Shown here: one piece after another, positions 35,548 through 43,446 of the stretch
Numbering within the stretch: the first letter of the stretch is position 1
How the letters are laid out: every line of letters starts with the position of its first letter
Source of the DNA: Paenibacillus sp. HGH0039
GTDB taxonomy: Bacteria; Bacillota; Bacilli; Paenibacillales; NBRC-103111
Direction: 5' to 3'
NCBI RefSeq assembly: GCF_000411255.1
Contig: NZ_KE150413.1
Location: 1,588,580 to 1,652,579 of the forward strand
Length of the DNA: 64,000 bases
Translations under genes and position numbers: made by a program
Notes under the pieces: model-generated
Told to the model about the DNA's origin: nothing
The model's input: the letters and a program-made list of their open reading frames with translations, nothing else
Databases searched by the model: none

Positions 35548-36471
35548 ATGATGACCATCGATTGGGGAACGGTCGCACAGGGATCGCTGGAGCAAGGGCT
35601 GTTTTACGCGATAATGGCACTCGGCGTTTACATTACCTTCCGCATCTTGGATTTTCCGGACTTGACCGTAGACGGAAGCTTTACGACGGGGGCTTCCATC
35701 GCGGCGGTAATGATTACGCACGGGGTGTCTCCTTTGCTCGCCACACTCGCCGCATTCGCGGGGGGAGCGGTTGCGGGTCTTGTTACCGGACTGCTGCATA
35801 CAAAAGGCAAAATTAATGCCCTTCTTTCGGGGATTCTTATGATGATCGCGCTGTATTCGATCAATCTGAGAATTATGGGCAAGGCTACGATTTCGCTGTT
35901 CGGAAGCGAAGTTCTGCTTGACAAGGAATTAATATTGTATATCTTGCCGATTGTCGTGGTCGCCATCAAGCTGGCGCTGGATTGGTTTCTTCATACGGAG
36001 CTTGGTCTTGCGCTTCGGGCTACGGGAGACAACAAACGGATGATCCGCAGCTTCGGCGTCAACACCGATAACACGATTATCCTCGGGGTTTCCCTCTCGA
36101 ACGGGCTTGTAGCATTGTCCGGTGCGTTGTTTGCCCAGTATTTAGAATTTTCGGACATGCAGATGGGCGTAGGCATGATCGTTATCGGTCTGGCTTCCGT
36201 CATTATCGGGGAAGCGCTGTTCGGGGCCAAAACGATCATCCGCGCCACGTTTGCCGTGGTTCTCGGCGCCATCATCTACCGATTCGTCGTGGCGATTGCG
36301 CTGCAAGTCGGTCTGGAATCGACGGACATGAAGCTGATGACGGCACTGATCGTCGTCATCGCGTTAACGCTGCCGAAAATTCAGGGGTCACTGAAGCAGA
36401 GAGCGGTTATCCGCAAACGGAAAGCAGAGCTGGCGGAGAAGAGCGGAGGTGTGGAACATGCTTCACATTGA
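35548..36471 (+). CDS. ABC transporter permease (COG4120, TrpY-like)
   Basis: A 307-aa permease of the branched-chain-amino-acid/ribose type with eight or nine hydrophobic helices. Family segments: GLFYAIMALGVYITFRILDFPDLTVDGSF near the N-terminus and IRSFGVNTDNTIILGVSLSNGLVALSGALFAQY in the middle. Either of two adjacent ATG codons (35548, 35551) could be used behind CGGAG. It overlaps the ATPase gene by 14 bases. The C-terminus is basic and cytoplasmic. Confidence 0.85.
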   Translation: MMTIDWGTVAQGSLEQGLFYAIMALGVYITFRILDFPDLTVDGSFTTGASIAAVMITHGVSPLLATLAAFAGGAVAGLVTGLLHTKGKINALLSGILMMIALYSINLRIMGKATISLFGSEVLLDKELILYILPIVVVAIKLALDWFLHTELGLALRATGDNKRMIRSFGVNTDNTIILGVSLSNGLVALSGALFAQYLEFSDMQMGVGMIVIGLASVIIGEALFGAKTIIRATFAVVLGAIIYRFVVAIALQVGLESTDMKLMTALIVVIALTLPKIQGSLKQRAVIRKRKAELAEKSGGVEHASH

Positions 36472-37252
36472 TCGCGCATCGAAAATATTCAATCCGGCCA
36501 CTCCGGATGAGAAGGTCGCTCTTTCGGACATTCAGCTTCATCTCGCTCAGGGCGATTTCGTCACGGTCATCGGCAGCAACGGAGCGGGAAAGTCCACCCT
36601 CATGAATGTCATTTCCGGCGTCATGCAGCCCGATTACGGCGTCGTCCGGATCGAGGGCAAAGACATCACGTCGCTCTCCGAGCACAAGCGGAGCCGCTGG
36701 ATCGGCCGCGTTTTCCAGGACCCGATGGCGGGCACGGCACCGACCATGTCCATCCAGGAAAACCTTGCCATGGCGCATACTCGTGCCGGCAAAAGAGGCT
36801 TCGGTCTCGGTGTGACCAAGCAGAGGAAACTTGCGTTCAAGGAACATCTGGAGCGGCTCGGCATCGGCCTGGAAAACCGGCTGAACGCCAAGGTCGGCCT
36901 TCTCTCCGGAGGCGAGCGCCAGGCGCTCAGCCTGCTGATGGCTACCTTCACACAGCCGAATATTCTTCTGCTGGATGAGCACACGGCGGCTCTCGATCCG
37001 TCGCGTGCGGAGCTCATTACCCGGCTGACGAAGCAGATCGTGGAGGAGTCCAAGCTCACGACGCTGATGGTGACGCACAACATGGAGCAGGCTATCCGGC
37101 TCGGCAACCGGCTGATCATGATGGACAAAGGCCGGATCATACTCGACATCCCGGCGGCTTCCAAACAGGATCTGACCGTGGAGAAACTGCTCCGGGAATT
37201 CGAAAAAATCCGCGGCGAGAAGTTCGTCGACGATCGGGTGGTACTGGGCTGA
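36458..37252 (+). CDS. ABC transporter ATP-binding protein (COG1101, TrpZ-like)
   Basis: A 264-aa ABC ATPase partner of the preceding permease. Walker A GSNGAGKST (about residues 36-44), signature LSGGERQALSL, Walker B NILLLDEHTAALDP with DEH in place of the common DEP, typical of this ATPase subgroup, and switch His in MVTHNMEQA. ATG 36458 with GGAGG upstream, inside the end of the permease gene, so coupling is likely. Ends at a strong terminator. Confidence 0.88.
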   Translation: MLHIDRASKIFNPATPDEKVALSDIQLHLAQGDFVTVIGSNGAGKSTLMNVISGVMQPDYGVVRIEGKDITSLSEHKRSRWIGRVFQDPMAGTAPTMSIQENLAMAHTRAGKRGFGLGVTKQRKLAFKEHLERLGIGLENRLNAKVGLLSGGERQALSLLMATFTQPNILLLDEHTAALDPSRAELITRLTKQIVEESKLTTLMVTHNMEQAIRLGNRLIMMDKGRIILDIPAASKQDLTVEKLLREFEKIRGEKFVDDRVVLG

Positions 37253-37260
37253 ACGTCAAG

Positions 37261-37309
37261 GAAAGCGTGTCTGCTTCCGGACAACGGAGCGGGCAAGCTT
37301 TCTTTTTTT
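37261..37309 (+). terminator. Intrinsic terminator after the ABC importer
   Basis: GAAAGC/GCTTTC at the base, then an inner 11-bp helix with G-U pairs, and T7 after the stem. Confidence 0.88.
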
Positions 37310-37404
37310 ACGGACAAATAGAACGGGATTTCCTCTATTTCTTCTAGGGATAAGGGGAAATGTCGGAAAGTGGAGTTTTCCGCTCCCACAATTCCGAACG
37401 TTTA

Positions 37405-37413
37405 TGCTATAAT
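37405..37413 (+). promoter_or_regulatory. Extended -10 promoter for lysC
   Basis: TGCTATAAT (37405-37413) with only a weak -35 (CCCACA). The leader before lysC is about 37 bases, too short for a lysine riboswitch. Confidence 0.6.
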
Positions 37414-37455
37414 GATCTACAATTATTCATTTGCAAGCATAGGGAGTGAACAGGG

Positions 37456-38712
37456 TTGTCTTTAATTGTGATGAAATTCGGCGGCAGCTCCGTTGGCGAT
37501 GCCGAACGGATGAAACGCGTGGCCAAGCGGATCGTGGACCGCAAAAGAGAAGGACACCGCTGTGTCGTGGTCGTTTCCGCGATGGGCGACACGACGGACG
37601 ATCTCATCGATTTGTCCAGACAGTTGTATGACGGCGCACCGCCGGCAAGAGAAATGGATATGCTGCTGACCACGGGAGAGCAGGTTTCGGTCGCGCTTTT
37701 ATCGATGGCGATTCAAAATCTGGGTGAACCCGCCGTTTCCTACACCGGCTGGCAGAGCGGCATGATCACGGAAGACCTGCACGGCAAAGCCCGTATCACC
37801 GACATTCAGCCGCACAGGATTCATACGGCGCTTGAGAAAGACAACGTCGTGATCGTGGCAGGCTTCCAGGGCATGACCGAAGACGGCGAGATCACGACGC
37901 TCGGACGCGGCGGATCCGATACGACCGCTGTAGCATTGGCCGCGGCGATTCATGCCGATCTATGCGAAATTTACACAGACGTAGACGGGATCTACACAAC
38001 CGACCCCCGTGTTGTCAAAAATGCGCGAAAATTGAAAGAAATCTCGTATGACGAGATGCTGGAGCTTGCCAATCTGGGAGCTGCGGTCCTGCACCCCCGT
38101 GCAGTGGAATATGCCAAAAATTACAATGTGGCGCTTGTCGTTCGTTCGAGTTTCACTCAAAACGAAGGCACGTATGTCAAGGAGGAAGCGGAGATGGAAC
38201 AAGGAATTGTCGTAAGAGGCATCGCCTACGATAAAAATATCGCAAGAATCAGCATTCTGGGCGTACCGGACAAACCGGGCCAGCTGGCCAAAGTATTTAC
38301 ATCCCTGGCGGCGCAGCAGATTGACGTGGATATTATCGTACAAAGCGGCGTGTTAAACGGCCTGGCCGATTTCTCCTTCTCCGTCTCGCTTTCCGACCGC
38401 GACAAGGCGCTTCAGACCATCGAAGGCATCCGTGGTGAGATCGGTTTCCGCGAAGTGACTTCCGAAGGCGATCTCGTTAAAATCTCGATCGTCGGCGCAG
38501 GTATGGTCAGCACACCTGGAGTGGCGGCCAAAATGTTCGACGAGCTCTCGAAAATCGGCGTCAGCATCAACATGGTGTCCACGTCGGAAATCAAAATTTC
38601 CTGCGTGATCGAAGGCAAGCTGCTGGCGGAAGCCGTTCAAGTTCTCCACACGGCTTACGGACTCGACGCCCAGGAGCAGGTATTCGTAGGCGGCCCGCAG
38701 GACAGACGTTAA
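37456..38712 (+). CDS. lysC: Aspartokinase (lysine-sensitive type II)
   Basis: A 418-aa enzyme phosphorylating aspartate, first step to lysine, diaminopimelate, methionine and threonine. N-terminal kinase domain: VMKFGGSSVGD, TTGEQVSVALL, TLGRGGSDTTAVALA and YTDVDGIYTTDPR. Two ACT domains follow (about 262-335 and 345-405; VPDKPGQLAKVF and GAGMVSTPGVAAKMF). TTG 37456 gives the usual MxLIVMKFGG start and has GGGAGTG upstream. An internal start at codon 247 probably yields a separate beta subunit, as in B. subtilis. Diaminopimelate demand in sporulation (dipicolinate) gives it context, but its neighbours are unrelated by sequence. Confidence 0.95.
   Translation: MSLIVMKFGGSSVGDAERMKRVAKRIVDRKREGHRCVVVVSAMGDTTDDLIDLSRQLYDGAPPAREMDMLLTTGEQVSVALLSMAIQNLGEPAVSYTGWQSGMITEDLHGKARITDIQPHRIHTALEKDNVVIVAGFQGMTEDGEITTLGRGGSDTTAVALAAAIHADLCEIYTDVDGIYTTDPRVVKNARKLKEISYDEMLELANLGAAVLHPRAVEYAKNYNVALVVRSSFTQNEGTYVKEEAEMEQGIVVRGIAYDKNIARISILGVPDKPGQLAKVFTSLAAQQIDVDIIVQSGVLNGLADFSFSVSLSDRDKALQTIEGIRGEIGFREVTSEGDLVKISIVGAGMVSTPGVAAKMFDELSKIGVSINMVSTSEIKISCVIEGKLLAEAVQVLHTAYGLDAQEQVFVGGPQDRR
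38194..38712 (+). other. Internal in-frame start: aspartokinase beta subunit
   Basis: AAGGAGG (38179-38185) stands eight bases before the in-frame ATG at 38194, which is codon 247 of lysC and opens MEQGIVVRGI, the start of the regulatory half. It would give a 172-aa ACT-domain protein. In B. subtilis the aspartokinase II beta subunit is known to arise from such an internal start at the same point. Confidence 0.8.
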
Positions 38713-38812
38713 TTCGTCGTTCCGGTCGGGTTAGTCGTCCCGCAACCGCAGCCTTCTAAGCTGAAGCATGAAAATAACCAAAATAAAACCGGCCTCGGGA
38801 GGCCGGCAAGGC

Positions 38813-38846
38813 GCCGAACTGTCTGAAGACAGTTCGGCTCTTTTTT
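38813..38846. terminator. Terminator after lysC
   Basis: GCCGAACTGTC (38813-38823) pairs perfectly with 38828-38838, with T6. A second 8-bp hairpin (CCGGCCTC/GAGGCCGG, 38789-38806) stands just before it. It may also serve the convergent DUF441 gene. Confidence 0.9.
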
Positions 38847-38880
38847 ATTTACAGGCTGTAAAAATCCGGACGTTCAGAAC

Positions 38881-39345
38881 TCAGGAGATTCGATCCGCGA
38901 CGAACGTGAATATTTTCAGCAAAACGGCTGTAATGCCTGCCGCCATCAAGGGCCCGACGGGAATCCCGCGCATAAAAATGATGCCGAAAATAGAGCCGAT
39001 CACGAGCCCGACGATCAGTTGCGGATCGATTTTCAATAAATCGAGCCCTTTGCCGTTCATGTAAGTGGCGATGGCGCCGCCGGACAGAGCGAGAATGCCG
39101 GGCCAAGTCGTAAATACCGTCAAGATATCTTTATACGAAATCCGTTCGCTCGCGAAAGGGACGAGCACGCCCATCGTCAGAAACAGCAGCCCGAGCTCCA
39201 GCCCTCTTCGTTCGATGGCGGGCAGATAGCGGTCCAGGCTGATCAATTTGACGACGAGCAGGACACAAGCCGCCGTTGTAATGATGGGGGAGCGTCCGAT
39301 CAGGCCCACAATGATCAGTATAACGAGAAGCAGATCTCCGTTCAT
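38881..39345 (-). CDS. DUF441 (UPF0756) membrane protein
   Basis: A 154-aa protein with four or five membrane helices, matching the YtwI-type DUF441 family by [22 protein letters not shown]-like sequence ([19 protein letters not shown]), the KDI segment and [12 protein letters not shown] near the end. Function unknown. ATG 39345 follows AAGGGG. It lies convergent with lysC and downstream of comB in the same direction, 96 bases away. Confidence 0.82.
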   Translation of the reverse strand: MNGDLLLVILIIVGLIGRSPIITTAACVLLVVKLISLDRYLPAIERRGLELGLLFLTMGVLVPFASERISYKDILTVFTTWPGILALSGGAIATYMNGKGLDLLKIDPQLIVGLVIGSIFGIIFMRGIPVGPLMAAGITAVLLKIFTFVADRIS

Positions 39346-39441
39346 GAGAAAACCCCTTGTACCAGTCTCCCTTTATTGTATGAGCGGGGACAAGTTTTAG
39401 AACGAAGCGGCTCTTGCAGGCGTGCGGAAAAACGCCCCCGT

Positions 39442-40179
39442 TCAGCGGGAGAGATGCTCCCTGGCGGGCGCCCAGGGGACGAGGACGTCGTCTCTCAGCA
39501 GGGGGACGATGTCCGAGACATTCACGCGGGCGGCGAAGGCGATGTCCGCTTCGCAGCCGATGGAAGCCAGCCTGCGCCCGCTGTCGCAGGCTGCCAGCGG
39601 CGCGGCGGGATCGTCCGCATGCCGCTCGTAGCAGGCCGCAAGGCTGCGGCCGAGATCGCTGACGTCGGCGGCGCTCCCGCAGAGCCTCTGCAGCGCGGAG
39701 ACGATGAGTCCGGCGCAGAGGCCGTCCTCGAAGCAGAACGCGCCTGCCGTTCCCGCGCACAGAAGCGCGATGTCGCGCTTCCACCCGGCGGCGGCCCTGG
39801 CGCACGCCTCGCCGTTCAGCAGGGCGGCGGCCACGATTTTGTCCGCCGGAGCGGCCTTCTGCAGCGCCCGTGTGCCGTTGGTCGTGGTCAGCACGACCCT
39901 GCGGCCGCCAACGGCTTCGGGCGTGTACTCCAGCGGCGAGTTGCCGAGGTCGAAGCCGGGAATGCGCCGGCAGCGGCGTTCCCCGCCGAGCACATCCCGC
40001 TTCCCGCGCAGCATGACCGCCTGCTGGACGGACTCGGCGGCAAGAACCCCGGCGCTGCCGCTCTCCAGCGCGGCAACGATCGTGGTCGTCGCCCGGAGCA
40101 CGTCGATGACGATAGCGGTCCGTCCGGCCAGCAGCTCGCTTCGCACTTCGCTCAGGGAAGGGATGACGTCAATCCGCAT
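39442..40179 (-). CDS. comB: 2-phosphosulfolactate phosphatase
   Basis: A 245-aa ComB-fold Mg2+-dependent phosphatase converting phosphosulfolactate to sulfolactate. Family landmarks: MRIDVIPSLSEVR, AIVIDVLRATTTIVAAL with the Asp and Arg of the active site, LGGERRCRRIPGFDLGNSP, and VLTTTNGTRAL. The gene name comes from coenzyme M synthesis in archaea and is unrelated to competence. It overlaps comA by 11 bases. In spore formers lacking coenzyme M, this pair explains 3-sulfolactate accumulation in spores. It is unusually GC-rich. Confidence 0.9.
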   Translation of the reverse strand: MRIDVIPSLSEVRSELLAGRTAIVIDVLRATTTIVAALESGSAGVLAAESVQQAVMLRGKRDVLGGERRCRRIPGFDLGNSPLEYTPEAVGGRRVVLTTTNGTRALQKAAPADKIVAAALLNGEACARAAAGWKRDIALLCAGTAGAFCFEDGLCAGLIVSALQRLCGSAADVSDLGRSLAACYERHADDPAAPLAACDSGRRLASIGCEADIAFAARVNVSDIVPLLRDDVLVPWAPAREHLSR

Positions 40180-41014
40180 GGACTCTGGCGCCTTCTTCCC
40201 GGGCGCTTTTTCTGAGTCGTTCTCCGAAGTGAAGCGTATCGGAACGCAGGCCGCGGCGCAGCGCCTCCAGGGCGATCACATCGGCCGGAGCGACGTTGCC
40301 CAGGTGAACGTCCGGACCCAGCAGCTCCAGCAGGTGAATCTGCTGGTTTTTGAGCGGAGCCTCCCAGAGAAGAATATCGGGGCTGGGGACCGAGCGGAGC
40401 ACACCGTTCAGCTCTTCGTCTTTACAGGCGCCGTTCTCGTCGAAGATACCGACTCCGATCCCCGATTCCCGGGCTTCGATCGTAACGAGCTCCGCGCCCA
40501 TTTCCACATCCCCGGTTACCGTAGCGACCAGCGCCTCCGCTTCTACCGAAGACCCCCAGCATTTTTTGCCGTACTCCGTGATCACCTTAAGCCCGGCCTC
40601 GATTCCCCGGACGATCAGCTCGCTGCGGAGACTGCGGTCCAGCTCAATCGTTCCGTCCGATATTTCGACGCAGGTGAAGCCCAAAGCCGCCACGGTGTCG
40701 AAATAAGACGAAATAAGTCCTTCTTGAACCGCCACCTCCAAAAAGGTGCCTCCGGGATAGACGTCGATCCCCAAGACCTTCGCCCGTTCGATCTTGTGCC
40801 GGAGCAGCTCTCGCGGATAAAGCGGGGAAGTGCCGAAGCCCAGCTTGATATAGTCCACATGTTCTCCTGCGGCCTGCAGCAAATCGTCGTAAGCGTTCAG
40901 GCCGAGGCCTTTATCCATCACCATCGTTTTCCCGAGTGCCCGGGGTTTGCTCTGACGGCACCCTGTCGGATCGGCGAGAGTCGGATGCCACTTTTTGCAA
41001 GAAGACTCTTCCAT
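40169..41014 (-). CDS. comA: Phosphosulfolactate synthase
   Basis: A 281-aa TIM-barrel enzyme adding sulfite to phosphoenolpyruvate to give (2R)-phosphosulfolactate (B. subtilis YitD type). Seen: GKTMVMDKGLGLNAYDDLLQ, HVDYIKLGFGTSPLYP, IDVYPGGTFLEVA, CVEISDGTIEL and VTIEARESGIGVGIFDENG, all family blocks. ATG at 41014 follows GAGGTGAGG. A sigma-K-like promoter lies upstream on the same strand. The first 25 residues are not conserved. Not a competence regulator despite the name. Confidence 0.9.
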   Translation of the reverse strand: MEESSCKKWHPTLADPTGCRQSKPRALGKTMVMDKGLGLNAYDDLLQAAGEHVDYIKLGFGTSPLYPRELLRHKIERAKVLGIDVYPGGTFLEVAVQEGLISSYFDTVAALGFTCVEISDGTIELDRSLRSELIVRGIEAGLKVITEYGKKCWGSSVEAEALVATVTGDVEMGAELVTIEARESGIGVGIFDENGACKDEELNGVLRSVPSPDILLWEAPLKNQQIHLLELLGPDVHLGNVAPADVIALEALRRGLRSDTLHFGERLRKSAREEGARVHAD

Positions 41015-41058
41015 AACGTCCTCACCTCAGTACTTTCCGGTGGAGTAAATTTCGTAGT

Positions 41059-41086
41059 CATCTTATGCGGGCGCTTCTGGGTAGGT
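41059..41086 (-). promoter_or_regulatory. Candidate sigma-K promoter for comA-comB
   Basis: On the minus strand: AC (41086-41085), a 17-base spacer and CATAAGATG (41067-41059); one mismatch to CATAnnnTA. The comA start lies about 45 bases downstream. CATAAGAT is shared with the YjcZ-like gene's promoter. Confidence 0.4.
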
Positions 41087-41161
41087 GCCGCGTATGCCTA
41101 AAATCAGACAGGCCCGCATATGGTGAATCGAATAGCTGCAAAAAAAGGAGAGGTGACGGCT

Positions 41162-41428
41162 GTGATTAACAAAATCGTGCTTAGCATGGCGTCTTTGCGT
41201 CTGCTGTCGGGATCGCTGGAAATTATTGCGGCGCTGCTGATGATCCGTTTTAACCAGATTGAAAAAGCGCTCCTCGTTAATACGGGTCTAGCCATGGCGG
41301 GACCGCTGATTCTTCTGGCGACGACTACTATCGGACTGGTCGGCATTGCGGAGAAACTTTCCTTCGGCAAAATGCTCTGGGTCGTGGCCGGCGTCAGCTG
41401 CATTTTTATCGGCATTCTCAAAAAGTAA
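41162..41428 (+). CDS. yqhV: YqhV family (DUF2619) small membrane protein
   Basis: An 88-aa protein with three hydrophobic helices (SMASLRLLSGSLEIIAALLM; ALLVNTGLAMAGPLILLATT; LWVVAGVSCIFIGIL). It lies directly upstream of spoIIIAA, as YqhV does in B. subtilis. Function unknown. The start is GTG 41162, placed after AAGGAGAGG; an upstream ATG in the same frame has no site. Confidence 0.82.
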   Translation: MINKIVLSMASLRLLSGSLEIIAALLMIRFNQIEKALLVNTGLAMAGPLILLATTTIGLVGIAEKLSFGKMLWVVAGVSCIFIGILKK

Positions 41429-41431
41429 ACC

Positions 41432-41460
41432 GACATATTCACTGCACCGGGACATACATA
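41432..41460 (+). promoter_or_regulatory. Sigma-E promoter of the spoIIIA operon
   Basis: GACATATT (41432-41439), a 13-base spacer and CATACATA (41453-41460), closely matching the sigma-E consensus. It lies between yqhV and spoIIIAA, where the mother-cell promoter is known in B. subtilis. Confidence 0.75.
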
Positions 41461-41497
41461 TAAAGACAAAGGACAAGACAATTCCGGAGGTGAGGCT

Positions 41498-42691
41498 GTG
41501 CTTGCGTCCGTATTCGCCCATCTGCCAGCTTCCATACGCGGGATACTGGAATCGCTGCCGGCGCACCTGCGTTCGGGGCTGGAAGAAATCCGGATCCGTC
41601 AGGACCGTCCCCTTGAGATCGTGTTTGACCGGCGCTGCGCGTTCGTTACGCGTGAAGGGCTGACGGACGCCGACGCCTCGCGGGCGTACAGGCCGTCTCG
41701 TGAAGAGTGCAAAAGTCTGCTCGAACTGTTGACCCGCCACTCCTTCTATTCTTTCGAGGAGGAACTAAAGCGCGGCTTTATCACGATTCCGGGAGGTCAC
41801 CGGGTAGGGCTGGCGGGGCGGGTCGTCCTCGAAGGGGGAAACGTCAAACATATCCGCGATGTCAGCTCGTTTAACATCCGGATCGCGAGGGAACTCCCCG
41901 GAGCCGGCAAACCGGTTCTGCCTCATCTCCTTGACCGGGAGGCGGACACGGTTCACCATACGCTCCTGATTTCGCCTCCCCAGCTGGGAAAAACGACGCT
42001 GATCCGCGATCTGGCGCGGATGATCAGCAGCGGCGAAACCCCGCTTCCGGCAGCCGGCGGTCCCGGCGCGGGGCCTTGCGGCAACCCGGGCGGCGGGCCT
42101 GGCTTGCCGGGCGGACCGGGCAGCACTCGGACCTCGTCGACCGGTTCCGGTCTCGAAGCCGGGAGCCGGGAGCCCGCCCGCAGGCCGTCCGCGCCGGACC
42201 GTCCGCAGAGGCGCGCCGGCTGGAAAGTCGGCATCGTCGACGAGCGCTCCGAAATCGCCGCTTCCGAGCGGGGGGTGCCGCGCTTCGACCTCGGGCCGCG
42301 CACCGATGTGCTGGACGCCTGCCCGAAAGCGGAGGGCATGATGATGATGATCCGCTCGATGTCCCCCGAGGTGCTGATCGTGGATGAGATCGGGCGTCAT
42401 GAAGACGCCGAGGCTATCCGCGAGGCCCTTCATGCGGGCATCCGGATCATCGCCACGGCTCACGGACGGGATCTGGGCGATGTGAAGCGCAGACCGGTCC
42501 TGCGGGAACTGCTCGAAAGCGGCGTTTTCGGCCGCTACGTGATTCTCGGCCGTTCGGCCGCGGGCGGGCGCCTCGTGCAAGTGCTGGACGGGGACGGCCG
42601 CCAGCTTGCCGTCTTCGGCGCTTACAATGCTCCGGCCGAAGGGAAGCCAAGCGGCTGGGAGACTTTATTTTCAACCGGCGGAAGGGGATGA
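41498..42691 (+). CDS. spoIIIAA: Stage III sporulation protein AA, ATPase
   Basis: A 397-aa secretion-type (VirB11/GspE-like) ATPase thought to energise the mother-cell half of the SpoIIIA-SpoIIQ feeding channel. The N-domain begins MLASVFAHLP; IRIRQDRP-type strand EEIRIRQDRP is followed by FITIPGGHRVGLAGRV. P-loop ISPPQLGKTTLIRD (about 154-167), Walker B VLIVDEIGRHED (about 290-301) and ATAHGRD. The usual length is about 310 aa; here a Gly/Pro/Ser-rich, repeat-like insert (about residues 182-238) splits the ATPase domain between the P-loop helix and VGIVDERSEI. GTG 41498 follows GGAGGTG. First gene of the eight-gene operon. Confidence 0.93.
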   Translation: MLASVFAHLPASIRGILESLPAHLRSGLEEIRIRQDRPLEIVFDRRCAFVTREGLTDADASRAYRPSREECKSLLELLTRHSFYSFEEELKRGFITIPGGHRVGLAGRVVLEGGNVKHIRDVSSFNIRIARELPGAGKPVLPHLLDREADTVHHTLLISPPQLGKTTLIRDLARMISSGETPLPAAGGPGAGPCGNPGGGPGLPGGPGSTRTSSTGSGLEAGSREPARRPSAPDRPQRRAGWKVGIVDERSEIAASERGVPRFDLGPRTDVLDACPKAEGMMMMIRSMSPEVLIVDEIGRHEDAEAIREALHAGIRIIATAHGRDLGDVKRRPVLRELLESGVFGRYVILGRSAAGGRLVQVLDGDGRQLAVFGAYNAPAEGKPSGWETLFSTGGRG

Positions 42692-42695
42692 AGCG

Positions 42696-43217
42696 ATGTG
42701 GGTCAAACTTGCGGGAGCCGCGCTCGTGCTCGGAGCCGGAGCGGGCTTCGGATTCGCCAAAGCGAGAAGGTACCGGAGACGGCCGCAGCAGATCCGGGAA
42801 ATGATCCAGGCGCTCCAGCGGCTGGAGACGGAAATCGTCTACGGCTCGACGCCGCTGCCCGACGCGATCGCCACGCTGAGCGAGCAGACGCGGGCGCCTT
42901 TGGCGGGTGTGTTCCGCGAGGTGGCGGACCGCCTGTCGGAGCCGCAAGACGACACGCTGAGCGCCATCTGGCGCGACGCTGTGCAGCACGGCTGGCGGAA
43001 CTCCGCGATGAAACCGGCCGAGCTGCAGGTCGTCCTCCGGCTCGGGCAGACGCTCGGGGCCAGCGACCGTACCGATCAGGCCAAGCATTTGCGCCTGTCG
43101 GTTCTCCAGCTCCAGGCCGAAGAGACGACGGCTGCGGAAGAGCAGAAGCGATACGAAGCGATGTGGAAGAGCCTGGGCGTCCTGGTGGGAGCACTGATCG
43201 TTATTTTGATGTATTAA
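42696..43217 (+). CDS. spoIIIAB: Stage III sporulation protein AB
   Basis: A 173-aa membrane protein related to type II secretion GspF. One N-terminal helix (LAGAALVLGAGAGFGFA), a long helical soluble domain (QQIREMIQALQRLETEIVYGSTPLPDAI is the family block) and a C-terminal helix (LGVLVGALIVILMY). Usual length is 171. ATG 42696 is four bases after the spoIIIAA stop and has GAAGGGG upstream. Confidence 0.93.
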   Translation: MWVKLAGAALVLGAGAGFGFAKARRYRRRPQQIREMIQALQRLETEIVYGSTPLPDAIATLSEQTRAPLAGVFREVADRLSEPQDDTLSAIWRDAVQHGWRNSAMKPAELQVVLRLGQTLGASDRTDQAKHLRLSVLQLQAEETTAAEEQKRYEAMWKSLGVLVGALIVILMY

Positions 43218-43232
43218 AGTGGGGTGCCGAAC

Positions 43233-43436
43233 ATGAACGTAGATGTAAACGCCATTTTCCAGATCGCCGGGATCGGGATTATTATCGCCATGATCCACAC
43301 GGTGTTGAAGCAGATGGGGAAAGAAGACATGGCCCATTGGGTAACGGTCATCGGTTTCGTCGTCGTGCTGTTTATGGTGGTGAGGCTGCTCGATAATTTG
43401 TTCCAGGAAATCAAAACCATCTTTTTGTTCCAGTAG
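43233..43436 (+). CDS. spoIIIAC: Stage III sporulation protein AC
   Basis: A 67-aa protein with two membrane helices (IFQIAGIGIIIAMIHTVL and VTVIGFVVVLFMVVRLL) and the family KQMGKEDMAHW loop between. Same length as B. subtilis SpoIIIAC within one residue. ATG 43233 with GTGGGG upstream; the next gene starts 11 bases after its stop. Confidence 0.95.
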   Translation: MNVDVNAIFQIAGIGIIIAMIHTVLKQMGKEDMAHWVTVIGFVVVLFMVVRLLDNLFQEIKTIFLFQ

Positions 43437-43446
43437 GGGGGATGAC

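Noticed and set aside
37310-37455. Lysine riboswitch (L box) in front of lysC
   Set aside because: Between the preceding terminator and the start there are only about 145 bases, the predicted mRNA leader is about 37 bases, and no L-box core or second terminator is visible.
39704-41101. Plus-strand open frame of about 465 codons over comA/comB
   Set aside because: It spans two real overlapping genes on the other strand, shows no domain and has no ribosome site.
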